From NCBI RefSeq assembly GCF_009765355.1, contig NZ_VTHK01000015.1:167041-208797 (forward strand): a stretch of 41,757 nt of DNA, read 5' to 3'. This stretch comes from Amycolatopsis anabasis. Its GTDB lineage: Bacteria; Actinomycetota; Actinomycetes; Mycobacteriales; Pseudonocardiaceae. The notes below the pieces were generated by a model. The model worked only from the letters and a program-made list of their open reading frames with translations. It ran no database searches and had not been told where the DNA came from. Below, one piece after another: positions 26,529 through 34,607 of this stretch. The translations under genes were made by a program, and so were the position numbers. Within the stretch, counting starts at the first letter, position 1. The number at the start of each line of letters is the position of its first letter.

Positions 26529-27116
26529 GTGCTCGAACCCCGTACAGCGATGCGGGCCAACCGTTGCGGTGTGGCCGGTCCACCGTGCGGATGTCGGGAT
26601 CGGTGGCCAGGTCCGGGACGAAGCGCGCGATGGTGGTGTTGTTCCGGCCGAACAGCCAGCCCAGGTGCGCGTGCCAGAAACCCTGGGCCAGCGCGATCGG
26701 TGTGGTGCGGTAGAGCCACGGCGAGTGCGGGTCGCCGTCGGGTCGGAGAAGGCGTGGTGCTGGCGGTGGTCGGTCACCACCCGATGACCGGGCTCTGTGA
26801 GGCCAGGCCGCCGGTGATCGCCAGTGCGATGCGCAGCGGCCGGGCCGCGGTGAACGCGCCGTGGGTGAAGTACCGGTGATACCCGAGGGTGGACACCACG
26901 TAGAAGCCGCTCGGGAGCCCGAGGTCGAGCCAGCTCAGCCCCCACCCCCACACCAGCACCACCAGGGTGACCAGCGCGAGGAACGGGGCGATCAGGAACA
27001 GCCCGCCGGATCGTCATCAGCTCGGCCCGGGAGGCCCGGGAATGCTGCCCCGACACCAGAGGCTTGGCGCCGGCTGGACAGCGTGGTGCAGGGGTGGTCT
27101 GGTCGGGTGTGGTCAT
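26529..27116 (-). pseudogene. Acyl-CoA desaturase, frameshifted and 3'-truncated
   Basis: Minus-strand pieces in several frames match the intact desaturase at 32766-33755. They are PLVSGQHSR near the ATG at 27116, then VLVWGWGLSWLDLGLPSGFY and GYHRYFTHGAF (first His box). ARPLRIALAITGGLASQSPV is followed by a broken HRQHHAFSD (second box), and then GFWHAHLGWLFGR and PDIRTVD. A short deletion removes two codons before YHRYF. The last third, including the HNSHH box, is missing. At least three frameshifts occur. It is a decaying paralogue, useful as evidence that desaturase genes were duplicated in this region. Confidence 0.8.
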
Positions 27117-27123
27117 GATGGAG

Positions 27124-27570
27124 TCAATGCAGGTTGGACCTGGTGGGGTGCCGGGTTCGGCGTGGGCCAGGGAGCGTGACGCGGCGGATCAGGGTGGTGG
27201 CCACCGCGCCGATGCCCAGCCACACGAGGGCGGCGAGGCCGTTGTTGAGCAGTACCCGGGTCGTCGCGCTGGCCGGGGTGAATAGGTTGTCGAAGCCCAG
27301 GGATACCCCTGCTGACCAGTTGTGCACGAACGCCGCGACCCCGTTGGTGGGATTCGCGTCGCCCGCGACCATGATGATCTGCGCGATGAGCACCGCGGCG
27401 AATAGTCCGCACAGCACGGTGATGACCGTGCATGACACCTGGATCATGCGGATCCGGTTCCATCGCCGGTCGTCGAGGCCCTGGTCCTCGGCGAGTAGCG
27501 ACGGGCGACTGGCGGGCGTCGGCACAAGACGGCCGGGGTCTGCGTTCGGATAAGGTTCTGGCTGCGTCAT
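27124..27570 (-). CDS. Conserved two-helix membrane protein
   Basis: The product is a 148-residue protein from ATG 27570; a 25-codon upstream extension has no membrane or domain character. The N-terminal about 45 residues are soluble and Pro-rich. A membrane helix at about 46-70 (VSCTVITVLCGLFAAVLIAQ) follows RWNRIRMIQ. A loop with VHNWSAGVSLGFDNLFTP and a second helix at about 115-135 (GLAALVWLGIGAVATTLIRR) complete it, and the tail is basic. I do not recognise a named family; it resembles small actinobacterial envelope proteins. It lies downstream of the GlsB-like gene on the same strand, 71 bases away, so the two may be co-transcribed. Confidence 0.7.
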   Translation of the reverse strand: MTQPEPYPNADPGRLVPTPASRPSLLAEDQGLDDRRWNRIRMIQVSCTVITVLCGLFAAVLIAQIIMVAGDANPTNGVAAFVHNWSAGVSLGFDNLFTPASATTRVLLNNGLAALVWLGIGAVATTLIRRVTLPGPRRTRHPTRSNLH

Positions 27571-27641
27571 GATGGTGGTGTCCCTTGCTGTGGGTGATCC
27601 GGGGCGCGGAGTCCGGTGCCGTCGCCCGGTGGGTGTGCCTG

Positions 27642-27941
27642 TCATCGGCGGGCGCGGGTCAACGGCCAGTGCCTGCGGCTGCTACCGGTGATCGCGTGGT
27701 AGCCCAGGAGCAGGAGGGCGGATCCGATGATGGCGATGATCCAGGTGGGGAGGTCGAAGAAACGTCCGGTGGTGTCGACGTCGAAGAACGCCGTCGCGGC
27801 CCAGCCGCCGAGTAACGCTCCGGTGATGCCGATCAGGATTGTGACGATGATGCCGTGTTTCGTCCTGCGGCCCAGCAGTTTCTGGGTGATGACTCCGGCG
27901 ACCAGGCCGAGCACGGTCCAGGCGATAATTCCCATACTCAC
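27642..27941 (-). CDS. GlsB/YeaQ/YmgE family stress-response membrane protein
   Basis: The product is a 99-residue protein with three hydrophobic segments: MGIIAWTVLGLVAGVITQKL, then HGIIVTILIGITGALLGGWA, then WIIAIIGSALLLLGYHAI. The Gly-rich G-L-x-A-G and ITGALLGGW pattern is that of the transglycosylase-associated (YeaQ/GlsB) family, induced by general stress in many bacteria. GTG 27941 is favoured because GAGGAG lies six bases upstream; ATG 27935 is the alternative. The basic tail (RRHWPLTRARR) is cytoplasmic. Function in the envelope is not known in detail. Confidence 0.88.
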   Translation of the reverse strand: MSMGIIAWTVLGLVAGVITQKLLGRRTKHGIIVTILIGITGALLGGWAATAFFDVDTTGRFFDLPTWIIAIIGSALLLLGYHAITGSSRRHWPLTRARR

Positions 27942-28381
27942 AGAAACTCCTCAGTCCGCTAGATCGCGAATGTTCCGGCGATCAAGACACAGTCTCATGT
28001 GGATAGTCCATTGCGGACTTTCCTGGCGGTGGTGAACGGAACCTGGAGGATGGGCGATTCTCCAGTAGCGGTTTGACTGTCAGGATCGCCACTCATAATC
28101 GGTGGCACAGCCCGCGTGAATGTCTGCACAACCTCTCTTGGCGCGACTGCGACTCAGCGCGTCCGCCGCCAAGGTCCGGAGCAGTGTCCGTTGCACCATG
28201 ATCCGCCGCGCTGAACGACGACGGGGCCCGACGGGAAGGAAACCACGATCGGGTGATGCCCTTCCCAGGGTAGACCTCTTCCCGGCCGGCGAACAGAGCC
28301 GATGCCAGACCGGTACCCCCGGTCGATTTGCGGGCGCCTCGTCCGTGCCGGGGCCCGGGTCGGCCTGGTGTGGATACGGTG
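27942..28381. other. Intergenic region, no gene seen
   Basis: These 440 bp lie between the GlsB-like gene and the HesB-like gene, both on the minus strand. The first 150 bases should hold the glsB-like promoter. There is no good SigB box. Open frames here have no family resemblance and poor codon pattern. The region around 27960-28090 is more A/T-rich than average. Confidence 0.5.
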
Positions 28382-28672
28382 TCAGTGCGGGGAGGCCACC
28401 AGGAACGTGAAGTGGCCGTCGATGTCCTTGCGGGCGTCGAGGACCTTGTCGGCGAGGCGGACACGGGTTTCGCGGGCGAGGAACACCTGGGTGCCCGCGG
28501 CATCGATGATGTCGTCGCCGGGTGCCGGGTGTGCGGCGATCTCAACGCAGAGCGCGGCACCGTCCTCGGGAAGACCGTCCAGCGTCATCCGCAGGCCACC
28601 CTCCCGCTGGACATCCTGGGCGGCGGTGAGCTGGTTGATGGCCTCAGTGGCGGACTCGGTCATGGTGAACAT
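28382..28672 (-). CDS. HesB/IscA-like protein lacking cluster cysteines
   Basis: This 96-residue protein starts at ATG 28672; an ATG at 28663 is also possible. The pattern MTESATEAINQL ... GGLRMTLDGLPEDGAALCVEI ... PAPGDDIIDAAGTQVFLARE ... LADKVLDARKDIDGHFTF follows the HesB/IscA fold of A-type Fe-S carriers. The C-x-C pair of true carriers is missing, and only one Cys (ALCVEI) is present. It therefore probably does not carry a cluster. Similar cysteine-free proteins are common in actinobacteria and are labelled HesB or adhesin. Its start overlaps the end of the upstream gene by 13 bases, so it is likely co-translated with it. Confidence 0.75.
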   Translation of the reverse strand: MFTMTESATEAINQLTAAQDVQREGGLRMTLDGLPEDGAALCVEIAAHPAPGDDIIDAAGTQVFLARETRVRLADKVLDARKDIDGHFTFLVASPH

Positions 28673-29058
28673 CGAGATTCTCGCTCTCTCCCACACAGAT
28701 TGCGGGATACCGCCGACTGTACGCGGCCCGCGATCAACTCCCCCTCCCCGACCAACATTCCGGCCGGTCGACGGCCAATCGCGGTAACCGCGCTGTGAGC
28801 GGCCAGACGAGCCCGGCTGTCGCCGTCGTTCTCGCCGATCTCGGCGAACACATCCAGCAGTTCGAGAATGTCGGCCCGGCTGATGTGGACCTCGGCAGGC
28901 CGGTGGCCCAACTCGTCGAGTTTGATCCGCAACGCGATGAGCATGTCCGGGGCCTGGCCGACGGCGACCCCGCTGACCGGCCTGTCCGAGGAGGCTCCAG
29001 CGTGGCGGGCATGCTCGACGAACGCGGCGAGGCCGCCGCTACGGCCTAGACCCGACAC
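28660..29058 (-). CDS. Hypothetical protein upstream of HesB-like gene
   Basis: This frame of up to 132 residues has a good G/C third-position pattern. Its recognisable part is a helical segment, DMLIALRIKLDELGHRPAEV followed by HISRADILELLDVFAEIGEN. The start is uncertain: GTG 29058 has only AAGG close by, and an internal start near ATG 28945 is possible. The last 13 bases overlap the HesB-like start, which supports a two-gene operon. I do not recognise the family. The D-I-L-E-L-L repeat suggests a small helical bundle. Confidence 0.55.
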   Translation of the reverse strand: MSGLGRSGGLAAFVEHARHAGASSDRPVSGVAVGQAPDMLIALRIKLDELGHRPAEVHISRADILELLDVFAEIGENDGDSRARLAAHSAVTAIGRRPAGMLVGEGELIAGRVQSAVSRNLCGRERESRCSP

Positions 29059-29065
29059 CCTTGCA

Positions 29066-29092
29066 CGCTCACCCGGAATGCCCTGGTGAGCG
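29066..29092. promoter_or_regulatory. 8-bp inverted repeat before the HesB operon
   Basis: CGCTCACC, an 11-base spacer, GGTGAGCG. It is centred about 20 bases upstream of the probable GTG at 29058. It could be an operator for the minus-strand operon or a leader hairpin. Confidence 0.4.
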
Positions 29093-29497
29093 AGTTACAG
29101 GAGCGTGAGACAAGAAGGTGGTATCAGTGCCCGGTGCGTGCCCGCGCGAATTCCACAGATCCGTTCGCGGTCAGCCGGGCGGCTGATGCCGCCATCCGGG
29201 TCACGTGCCCTTTGGACCGCACCGGTTGCCGCCGGCGCGGTATCCCGGTCGACCCGCTGACGTTCTCGGTGCGGTGGCGGCTATCGGTGGGAATTTGGTC
29301 GCGCGTGGGTGACTTGTGGTCGTGTGTCTTGTTATCCCGGTGGAGGGCGCGAACGCTGTGGCGTTGAGGGTGTTGGTTGGATCCGGTGCCCTCATGCAGG
29401 CGGCACCGGGCAGTGACCCCAGAACCCGGTCATCACACCACCCCCGCAGGTCCGTGGCATCAGTCCCGGACTCCTTTTCACGGGTGGAAGGTTGGTC
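29093..29497. other. Leader region of glycine-rich gene 1, with hairpin
   Basis: No gene is recognised in these 405 bp. An 8-bp perfect inverted repeat, CCGGTGCC (29383-29390) and GGCACCGG (29402-29409), lies about 90 bases before the start of the glycine-rich gene. It could be a leader hairpin. A short frame beginning GTG at 29086 has no family resemblance. Confidence 0.5.
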
Positions 29498-30823
29498 ATG
29501 AGATCGACAGCACGAATCAGCACGGCAGGCCGGGCGGGTCGGGCCTTGATCGGCTTGGGCACCGCGGCCGGGTTTGTTCTCCTGGCTCCCGCCCAGGCGT
29601 GGGCGTTGCCGCCGGGCTGCACGCAAAGCGGCAACAATTTCACCTGCACCGCCGGGATCCCCGCCGGTCAAGTCCTCGACGGCACCAGCGCGGACAACGT
29701 CATCACCATCACCGGCGGTGCCGTGAACGGCACTGTGAATGGCCTCGCCGGTAATGACACGATCCGAGTCACCGGCACCGCCGGGGTCTCGGGCACCAAC
29801 GGGCCACCGGGCGCCAACGGCACCGTGGGCACCCCAGCGGGGAGTGCCGGTGGCAATGGCGGAGCTGGCAGTGTCGGCGGGGCCGGTGTGGGGAGCACCG
29901 GGATCATCGACGGCGGTCCGGGCACGGACACCATCACCGTCACCGGCGGGGCCGGTGGTAACGGCGGCAACGGCGGGGCAGGCGGGCTCGGACTGGCCTC
30001 CGGCGCCGGTGGCGCCGGAGGCAACGGCGGCGTGGGCGGGATCGGTGGTGCCGCGAACGCCGGGACCATCACCGGGGCCGCCGGCAACGACACCGCCACC
30101 CTCACCGGCGGCAAGGGCGGCAACGGCGGGCTCGGCGGCCAGGGCGGCAACAGTGGTGCCGTCGCCGGTGGCGCGGGCGCTGGGGGTATCGGTGGAGCCG
30201 GTGCGGCGGGCGGTGTCGGGAACTCCGGGGCCTTCAACGGCGATCTCAGCGATCCCGGTCTCGACAATGTCACCGCCAACGGCGGTGCCGGCGGTACCGG
30301 TGCGGCGGGTGGCGTTGGTGGTTGCGGTCACGGCGGCGGCGCTGGTGGCGTCGGCGGTGCTGGTGGTGCCGGGGGGATCGGGAACTCTGGGACGGTCGGC
30401 GGCGGTGCCGGTGTCGACATCCTCAAGGCCAACGGTGGGCTCGGCGGCAATGGTGGCGTCGGTGGCAAGGGCGGCAACGGTTCCAGTGCCGTGCAGCCCG
30501 GTGGTGCTGGTGGCGTCGGTGGTGCTGGTGGTGCCGGTGGCGTCGGGAACTCCGGCAACCTCAACGGCGGGACCGGCATTGACAGCATCACCGCCACGGG
30601 TGGCAACGGCGGTAACGGCGCCGGTGGCGGTAACGGCGGCACCGGCTGCAGCGGCCCCGGTGGTCCTGGTGGCCTCGGAGGCGCCGCGGGTGCTGGTGGG
30701 CTCGGGAACTCCGGAACCATCACCGACGCTGCCGACACCATCGCCACCCCCAACGGCGTCAGCGGCCTCGCCGGCGGCAACGGCGTCGCCGGCATCAACA
30801 ACGGCGGCATCTGCACCTGCTAA
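29498..30823 (+). CDS. Secreted glycine-rich repeat protein, paralogue 1
   Basis: The product is 441 residues from ATG 29498 (GGAAGG six bases upstream). A signal peptide (MRSTARISTAGRAGRAL, then a hydrophobic core ending APAQAWA) is followed by a short Cys loop (PPGCTQSGNNFTCTAGIP). Then come about six units of 50-55 residues. Each has an RTX-like strand (for example GGPGTDTITVTGG or GNDTATLTGG) and a poly-Gly block of GGxGG triplets (GGVGGAGGAGGVGNSG). Single cysteines occur in GGCGHGGG and GTGCSGPG, and the end is GGICTC. No LPXTG, lectin or enzyme domain is seen. It resembles PGRS-type proteins only in composition. It is probably an extracellular or wall-associated structural protein (inference). 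The same plan recurs at 38132-39475. Confidence 0.8.
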   Translation: MRSTARISTAGRAGRALIGLGTAAGFVLLAPAQAWALPPGCTQSGNNFTCTAGIPAGQVLDGTSADNVITITGGAVNGTVNGLAGNDTIRVTGTAGVSGTNGPPGANGTVGTPAGSAGGNGGAGSVGGAGVGSTGIIDGGPGTDTITVTGGAGGNGGNGGAGGLGLASGAGGAGGNGGVGGIGGAANAGTITGAAGNDTATLTGGKGGNGGLGGQGGNSGAVAGGAGAGGIGGAGAAGGVGNSGAFNGDLSDPGLDNVTANGGAGGTGAAGGVGGCGHGGGAGGVGGAGGAGGIGNSGTVGGGAGVDILKANGGLGGNGGVGGKGGNGSSAVQPGGAGGVGGAGGAGGVGNSGNLNGGTGIDSITATGGNGGNGAGGGNGGTGCSGPGGPGGLGGAAGAGGLGNSGTITDAADTIATPNGVSGLAGGNGVAGINNGGICTC

Positions 30824-30848
30824 CCCACAGAGATACAGCGGTATCCAC

Positions 30849-30896
30849 GGGCAGCGGCACCATCACCGGGTAATACCGGCGACGGTGCCACTGCCC
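30849..30896 (+). terminator. Hairpin terminator after glycine-rich gene 1
   Basis: GGGCAGCGGCACC (30849-30861) pairs with GGTGCCACTGCCC (30884-30896), with one small bulge and an inner CCGG-GTAATA-CCGG hairpin. It starts 25 bases after the stop. There is no U-tract, as usual in actinobacteria. Confidence 0.65.
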
Positions 30897-31170
30897 CCAG
30901 CCGTCGTGCCGCGCATCGTGCTCCGGCACACGCAAAGGGGAAAACCCCGAGCCTGTCCGGAGGTTTACCGCGTGCTCGCCGAGCACGAGAAAGTCCGGGC
31001 GTACCCCGACGCCCTCGCGCAGGCTCACGCCGACTTCGCCGCGCTGCGCACCGGCTCCTGATCGGTCGGTGGGGCAGCTGCTGTGTTGGGCGCGCGGCTG
31101 GTGCCACCCAGCATGAAATCGCCCAACCATCCGCCGCGTTCACACCACTTCCGGCTGTGTGGACGATCTG
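30897..31170. other. Intergenic with possible coding remnant
   Basis: A plus-strand frame ending at TGA 31059-31061 reads VYRVLAEHEKVRAYPDALAQ before ADFAALRTGS. It looks like real protein sequence but has no clear start and no ribosome site. It may be the tail of a lost gene. Nothing else is recognised. Confidence 0.3.
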
Positions 31171-31339
31171 TCAGGGGTCCAGTGCGCGAGACGTGGCGGC
31201 GGTGAGCAGGGCGTGGCGGAGGTCGGCGCGGACGCGGGTCGCGTCGGCGGCGGAGAGGACGGCGGACTCTCCGGGAGGGGAGCAGCAGCACGACCTGGTG
31301 GTCGCGGGCGAGGATGCTCAGCTCGAGGATCCGGCCCAC
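31171..31339 (-). pseudogene. Small frameshifted hypothetical gene
   Basis: A minus-strand frame from GTG 31339 gives VGRILELSILARDHQVVLLL. After a one-base shift near 31270 a second frame continues PGESAVLSAADATRVRADLR and HALLTAATSRALDP, to TGA 31171-31173. Joined, they would give a protein of about 56 residues with a beta-strand/helix pattern. I do not recognise the family. The frameshift may be natural decay or a sequencing error. Confidence 0.45.
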
Positions 31340-31366
31340 GACGTCACGGCGGCAGCGGTACTACCG

Positions 31367-31558
31367 TTAGCGATCGGTCTCGGCAATGTCCAACGCGAGG
31401 CGTTGCTGCGTCAGCGCCGCCACAAACAACAAGATCAGAGGGCGCTGGAGCGCCTCGTCGACGGTGAGCCGACACGCAGCGACGGCGAGCTGACCTACAC
31501 CAATGTCGCCACGGAAGCAGGCATGGGCTGATGCGGGGCGGGTGTCTGCCGTCCACAC
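31367..31558 (-). CDS. Possible small hypothetical protein
   Basis: A minus-strand frame ends at TAA 31367-31369 and reads RGDIGVGQLAVAACRLTVDE and ALQRPLILLFVAALTQQRLA before LDIAETDR. The helical pattern and codon use look plausible. The start is unclear: the GTG at 31558 lacks a ribosome site and lies next to the opposite-strand transporter start. It could form an operon with the broken gene at 31171-31339. Function unknown. Confidence 0.3.
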   Translation of the reverse strand: MWTADTRPASAHACFRGDIGVGQLAVAACRLTVDEALQRPLILLFVAALTQQRLALDIAETDR

Positions 31559-31565
31559 TGGTGGG

Positions 31566-32420
31566 GTGGTCCTCGGGTATGTTTTCGCTGTTCTGGCGGC
31601 GTTGTCGTCGGGTAGTGGGTCGATCCTGGAAGCTACCGGGGTCCGGCGGGCTGGTGCCTACGGTGGCACGTCGCTCGATCTGGTGAGGTTGCGGCGGCAG
31701 TGGATCTACTTTCTCGGTCTCGGTGTGGATGTGCTGGGGTTCGTGTTCGCCGCGGCGGCGTTGCACCGCCTGCCCCTGTTTCTGGTTCAGTCGGTGCTCG
31801 CGTTCAGCGTCGGGGTGACGGCCACGATCTCCGCCTTCCTGGGCACGCGGCTGGGCGCGGCGGGATGGGTCGCGTTGGGCGTCGGCGCGGCGGGTTTGGT
31901 TCTGCTGGGGCTGTCCGCTGACCCGAGTCCGGCACACTCCGTCGCGATAGGGTGGCGGCTGGTCTTGCTGGGCATGGCGGTGGTGGTCGCGGCACTCGCG
32001 TTCTATGCCAAGCACCGGAACCGTCCGTGGACGGCTCCGGTGATGGCGTTCGGCGCCGGGCTCGGATTCAGCGTTGTTGGTGTTTCGGCGCGAACGCTGG
32101 ATCTTGCCGGCCCGCTCTGGCGGATCGCTCTGGAACCGTCGGCATGGGCAATCGTCCTCAATGGACTTGCCGCGGCGGTGGTGTTCGCGATGGCGTTGCA
32201 GCAGGGCGCCGCGACGGCCGCGACCGCTGTCATGTTCACCACGAACACGGCGTTGTCTTCGCTGGTCGGGTTGGTGTATCTCGGCGACCGTGTCCGTCCC
32301 GGTTTCGCCGCCGCCGCGACCGCGGGCATGGTGCTGGCGATCGCCGGGGCGACCGGTGTTGCGGCCGCTTCACGGCGGCTCAGTGGCGGCGTTTCCGGAT
32401 CAGGCGGCGGAGTTGGGTGA
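31566..32420 (+). CDS. DMT/EamA-like membrane transporter
   Basis: This protein of about 284 residues is dominated by nine or ten hydrophobic helices. Examples are VLGYVFAVLAALSSGSGSIL at the N-terminus, FLGLGVDVLGFVFAAAALHR, and WVALGVGAAGLVLLGLSA. VMFTTNTALSSLVGLVYLGD and AGMVLAIAGATGVAAASRRL follow near the end. The repeat of paired helices and the late S-L-x-G-L-x-x-L-G-D-x-x-x-P motif fit the drug/metabolite transporter superfamily. The substrate cannot be told. GTG 31566 begins just before the first helix; an upstream start at 31503 would add a polar head with no ribosome site. Its 3' end overlaps the convergent LapA-like gene by 41 bases. Confidence 0.8.
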   Translation: MVLGYVFAVLAALSSGSGSILEATGVRRAGAYGGTSLDLVRLRRQWIYFLGLGVDVLGFVFAAAALHRLPLFLVQSVLAFSVGVTATISAFLGTRLGAAGWVALGVGAAGLVLLGLSADPSPAHSVAIGWRLVLLGMAVVVAALAFYAKHRNRPWTAPVMAFGAGLGFSVVGVSARTLDLAGPLWRIALEPSAWAIVLNGLAAAVVFAMALQQGAATAATAVMFTTNTALSSLVGLVYLGDRVRPGFAAAATAGMVLAIAGATGVAAASRRLSGGVSGSGGGVG

Positions 32421-32763
32421 TCCGCGTGGTGCCGAGGACCAGGGTGAGCAGGGTCGCGCCGACCGCGGCGATCAGCAGTGCCAGCGCCAGTGGTGTGCTC
32501 GCGGTCATCCACAGGAATGAGATCTCGGTGCTGCGGGTGTTCTGGGCGAGGAAGATGATCAGCGCGACGGTGAGCAGCCCCGCGGCGGCGAGGGCTACCC
32601 AGGCTGCTCCGGCGCGAGTCCGGGGCACGCCTCGGACCGCCCGCTGCGGCAGTGCCTCGGCGGGCGGTGTCGTTTCGGGTGTGGTCGCGGCGTGATCGCC
32701 GTCGGGTGGTGCGGGGATGGTTTCGGGATCGGGTGCGGGATGAGTTCGGTGTAGTAGGGGCAT
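32380..32763 (-). CDS. LapA-domain (DUF1049) membrane protein
   Basis: This 127-residue protein starts at ATG 32763, two bases after the desaturase stop (TGA 32766-32768), which suggests translational coupling. A Pro-rich soluble head (about 1-50) is followed by two membrane helices, about 53-73 (AWVALAAAGLLTVALIIFLA) and about 90-112. Between them lies QNTRSTEISFLWMTASTPLA, the signature of the LapA family. A basic tail (RRLIRKRRH) follows. LapA-type proteins act in envelope assembly in Gram-negatives; the role in actinobacteria is unknown. The pairing with a desaturase points to membrane maintenance (inference). Confidence 0.85.
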   Translation of the reverse strand: MPLLHRTHPAPDPETIPAPPDGDHAATTPETTPPAEALPQRAVRGVPRTRAGAAWVALAAAGLLTVALIIFLAQNTRSTEISFLWMTASTPLALALLIAAVGATLLTLVLGTTRITQLRRLIRKRRH

Positions 32764-32765
32764 GA

Positions 32766-33755
32766 TCAGCGGCTTTCGTTCATCGTTGGTGTTGGAGAGG
32801 TCTTCGTGCGGGCGAGGTGTTGCGGGCGTACCCAGCGGACGTCGTGGGCCCAGCCGAGTTTTTCGAAGATCCAGATGGTGCGTGCGGAGATGTCGATCTG
32901 GCCGGGCAGCATGCCGTGGCGGGCGCAGGTGGGGTCGGCGTGGTGGGAGTTGTGCCAGGATTCGCCCATCGACAGGATGGCCAGCGGCCAGAAGTTGGCG
33001 GATTTGTCGCGGCTGGCGAACGGGCGGGTGCCGATCATGTGGCAGATTGAGTTCACCGACCAGGTCACGTGGTGTTGCAGGGAGATCCGGGCCAGCCCGG
33101 CCCAGCAGAACGCGGTGATCGCGCCCCACCAGGACTGGGTGACCAGTCCGCCGATCCCGGCGGGGATCAGCACGCTGCACGCGACCCATACCGGGAACAG
33201 CCGGTCCACCATCCGGATGTCGCGGTCGGCGATCAGATCGGGGGCGAACCGGGCGTAGTTGGTTTTGTCCCGGCCGAACAGCCACCCCAGGTGTGCATGC
33301 CAGAACCCGCGGGCCAACGCGATCGGGGAGGTTCCATACAGCCACGGCGAGTGCGGGTCGCCTCCCCGGTCGGAGAAGGCGTGGTGGCGGCGGTGATCCG
33401 CTACCCACCCGATGACCGGGCCTTGGGCGGCGAGTCCGCCGGCGATGGCCAGCGCGACCCGCAGCGGCCGGGCCGCCTTGAACGCGCCGTGGGTGAAATA
33501 CCGGTGGTAGCCGACGGTCACCCCGAGCGTGGTCAGCACGTAGAACCCGGCCGCCAGCCCGACGTCCAGCCAGCTCAGCCCCCATCCCCACACCAGGACC
33601 ACGAGTGTGATCAGCGCGAGGAACGGGAAGACAAGGAACAGCCGGATCGTCGCCAGTTCGCCCCGGGAATGTTGCCCCGACAGCAACGCTTTCGGGCCCG
33701 CGGAGGAGCGGGGTGCTGGGGTGGTCACAGTGGTTGTGGTCATGGCAATCGCCAT
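32766..33755 (-). CDS. Delta-9-type acyl-CoA desaturase
   Basis: The product has about 329 residues, with histidine boxes HRYFTH (84-89), HRRHH (121-125) and HNSHH (268-272). These are the three boxes of Ole1/SCD-type acyl-CoA desaturases. Membrane helices lie at about 38-78 and about 185-225. The enzyme puts a cis double bond into stearoyl- or palmitoyl-CoA using a di-iron centre and an external electron donor. Start ATG 33755 is tentative; ATG 33743 is also possible and neither has a strong ribosome site. A broken paralogue lies at 26529-27116. It forms an operon with the LapA-like gene and perhaps the DUF5994 gene 68 bases upstream. Confidence 0.9.
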   Translation of the reverse strand: MAIAMTTTTVTTPAPRSSAGPKALLSGQHSRGELATIRLFLVFPFLALITLVVLVWGWGLSWLDVGLAAGFYVLTTLGVTVGYHRYFTHGAFKAARPLRVALAIAGGLAAQGPVIGWVADHRRHHAFSDRGGDPHSPWLYGTSPIALARGFWHAHLGWLFGRDKTNYARFAPDLIADRDIRMVDRLFPVWVACSVLIPAGIGGLVTQSWWGAITAFCWAGLARISLQHHVTWSVNSICHMIGTRPFASRDKSANFWPLAILSMGESWHNSHHADPTCARHGMLPGQIDISARTIWIFEKLGWAHDVRWVRPQHLARTKTSPTPTMNESR

Positions 33756-33823
33756 TTCAGATCGCAGAGGTAAGGCTCGACGCGTGCGAGGCACACCGGC
33801 CACACGCGCGGGGCCGGGACGGG

Positions 33824-34381
33824 TCAAGCGTGTTCGTACACGCGGCCGCCGTCACCCTCCCAGCGCTCGGCGGCCCGATCCGGTTCACCGACAAACTCGC
33901 CGCCGACCACGGCAGCGACCGTGACGGGATGGGCGGTGAGCAGCACATCGGTACCGTCGACGTTGTCCGGTCTTGACGCCGTCATCAGCACTCGATGCGC
34001 GGCCACGTCCGCCGTCTCCGGCGGCACAACCAGCAAGGTCAGGCGCGTCCGGCCACTCGACCCGACCACGGTCACGAGATCAGGAGCCTGCGAGAAGAAC
34101 CCATCCAGCCGCACCACGTGGTCGCCAATCGCGGCCTTGCGCACGGCCAGATCCCAGATACTCAGGTTGTAGGTAATCCGCTCGATCCGGCCGAGCCGGG
34201 GCCGCAACGCGGCCAGCAACGCAGGCAACTCGGCGGACAGATTCCGCGATCGAGGCCACCAGGCGCCATCGACAAACCGTGTATTCGACGAGACCTGTGG
34301 CTTCAACTGCACCCGCGCTCGGGACGGCCCAACGGCCATCGCGGAACCGGTAGCGATCAATGTACTCGGGACCGACCTCAT
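33824..34381 (-). CDS. DUF5994 family protein
   Basis: The product is a 185-residue cytoplasmic protein. RFVDGAWWPRSRNLSAELPA followed by LLAALRPRLGRIERITYNLS is characteristic of DUF5994, a family found in actinobacteria with unknown function. The C-terminal half includes RLTLLVVPPETADVAAHRVL. ATG 34381 follows GGAGGTGGGAG, a strong ribosome site. It lies on the same strand as the desaturase-LapA pair and may head that operon. DUF5994 genes are often seen with stress and signalling genes in actinobacteria (family knowledge, general). Confidence 0.85.
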   Translation of the reverse strand: MRSVPSTLIATGSAMAVGPSRARVQLKPQVSSNTRFVDGAWWPRSRNLSAELPALLAALRPRLGRIERITYNLSIWDLAVRKAAIGDHVVRLDGFFSQAPDLVTVVGSSGRTRLTLLVVPPETADVAAHRVLMTASRPDNVDGTDVLLTAHPVTVAAVVGGEFVGEPDRAAERWEGDGGRVYEHA

Positions 34382-34607
34382 GTCGGTACTCCCACCTCCG
34401 GCCTGAACCCGCCAGCCGGACTGCCGTCGAGGACGACGCGGACTTGACTACCCGCATACGAAATGCTCTCGACACCATCGATCTTACGCCTTCCGGCGCA
34501 CAACGGCGGATCCTCGACTCAAACAATGCCAAACCACAATGCGCGCGCTTGGTCACCGTGCGTGCTCGGCGCACAATGCCACCGACGCCGATCCGCAGGC
34601 GAGTTGG

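Noticed and set aside
29900..30800. CRISPR-like repetition
   Set aside because: The repetition is coding GGC/GGT triplets with variable unit length, without constant repeats or unique spacers; no cas genes are present.
29739..31061. Second plus-strand frame of 440 codons over glycine-rich gene 1
   Set aside because: A shifted reading of the same repeats with no start site; only its last 30-50 codons, beyond the real gene, look protein-like and are noted separately.
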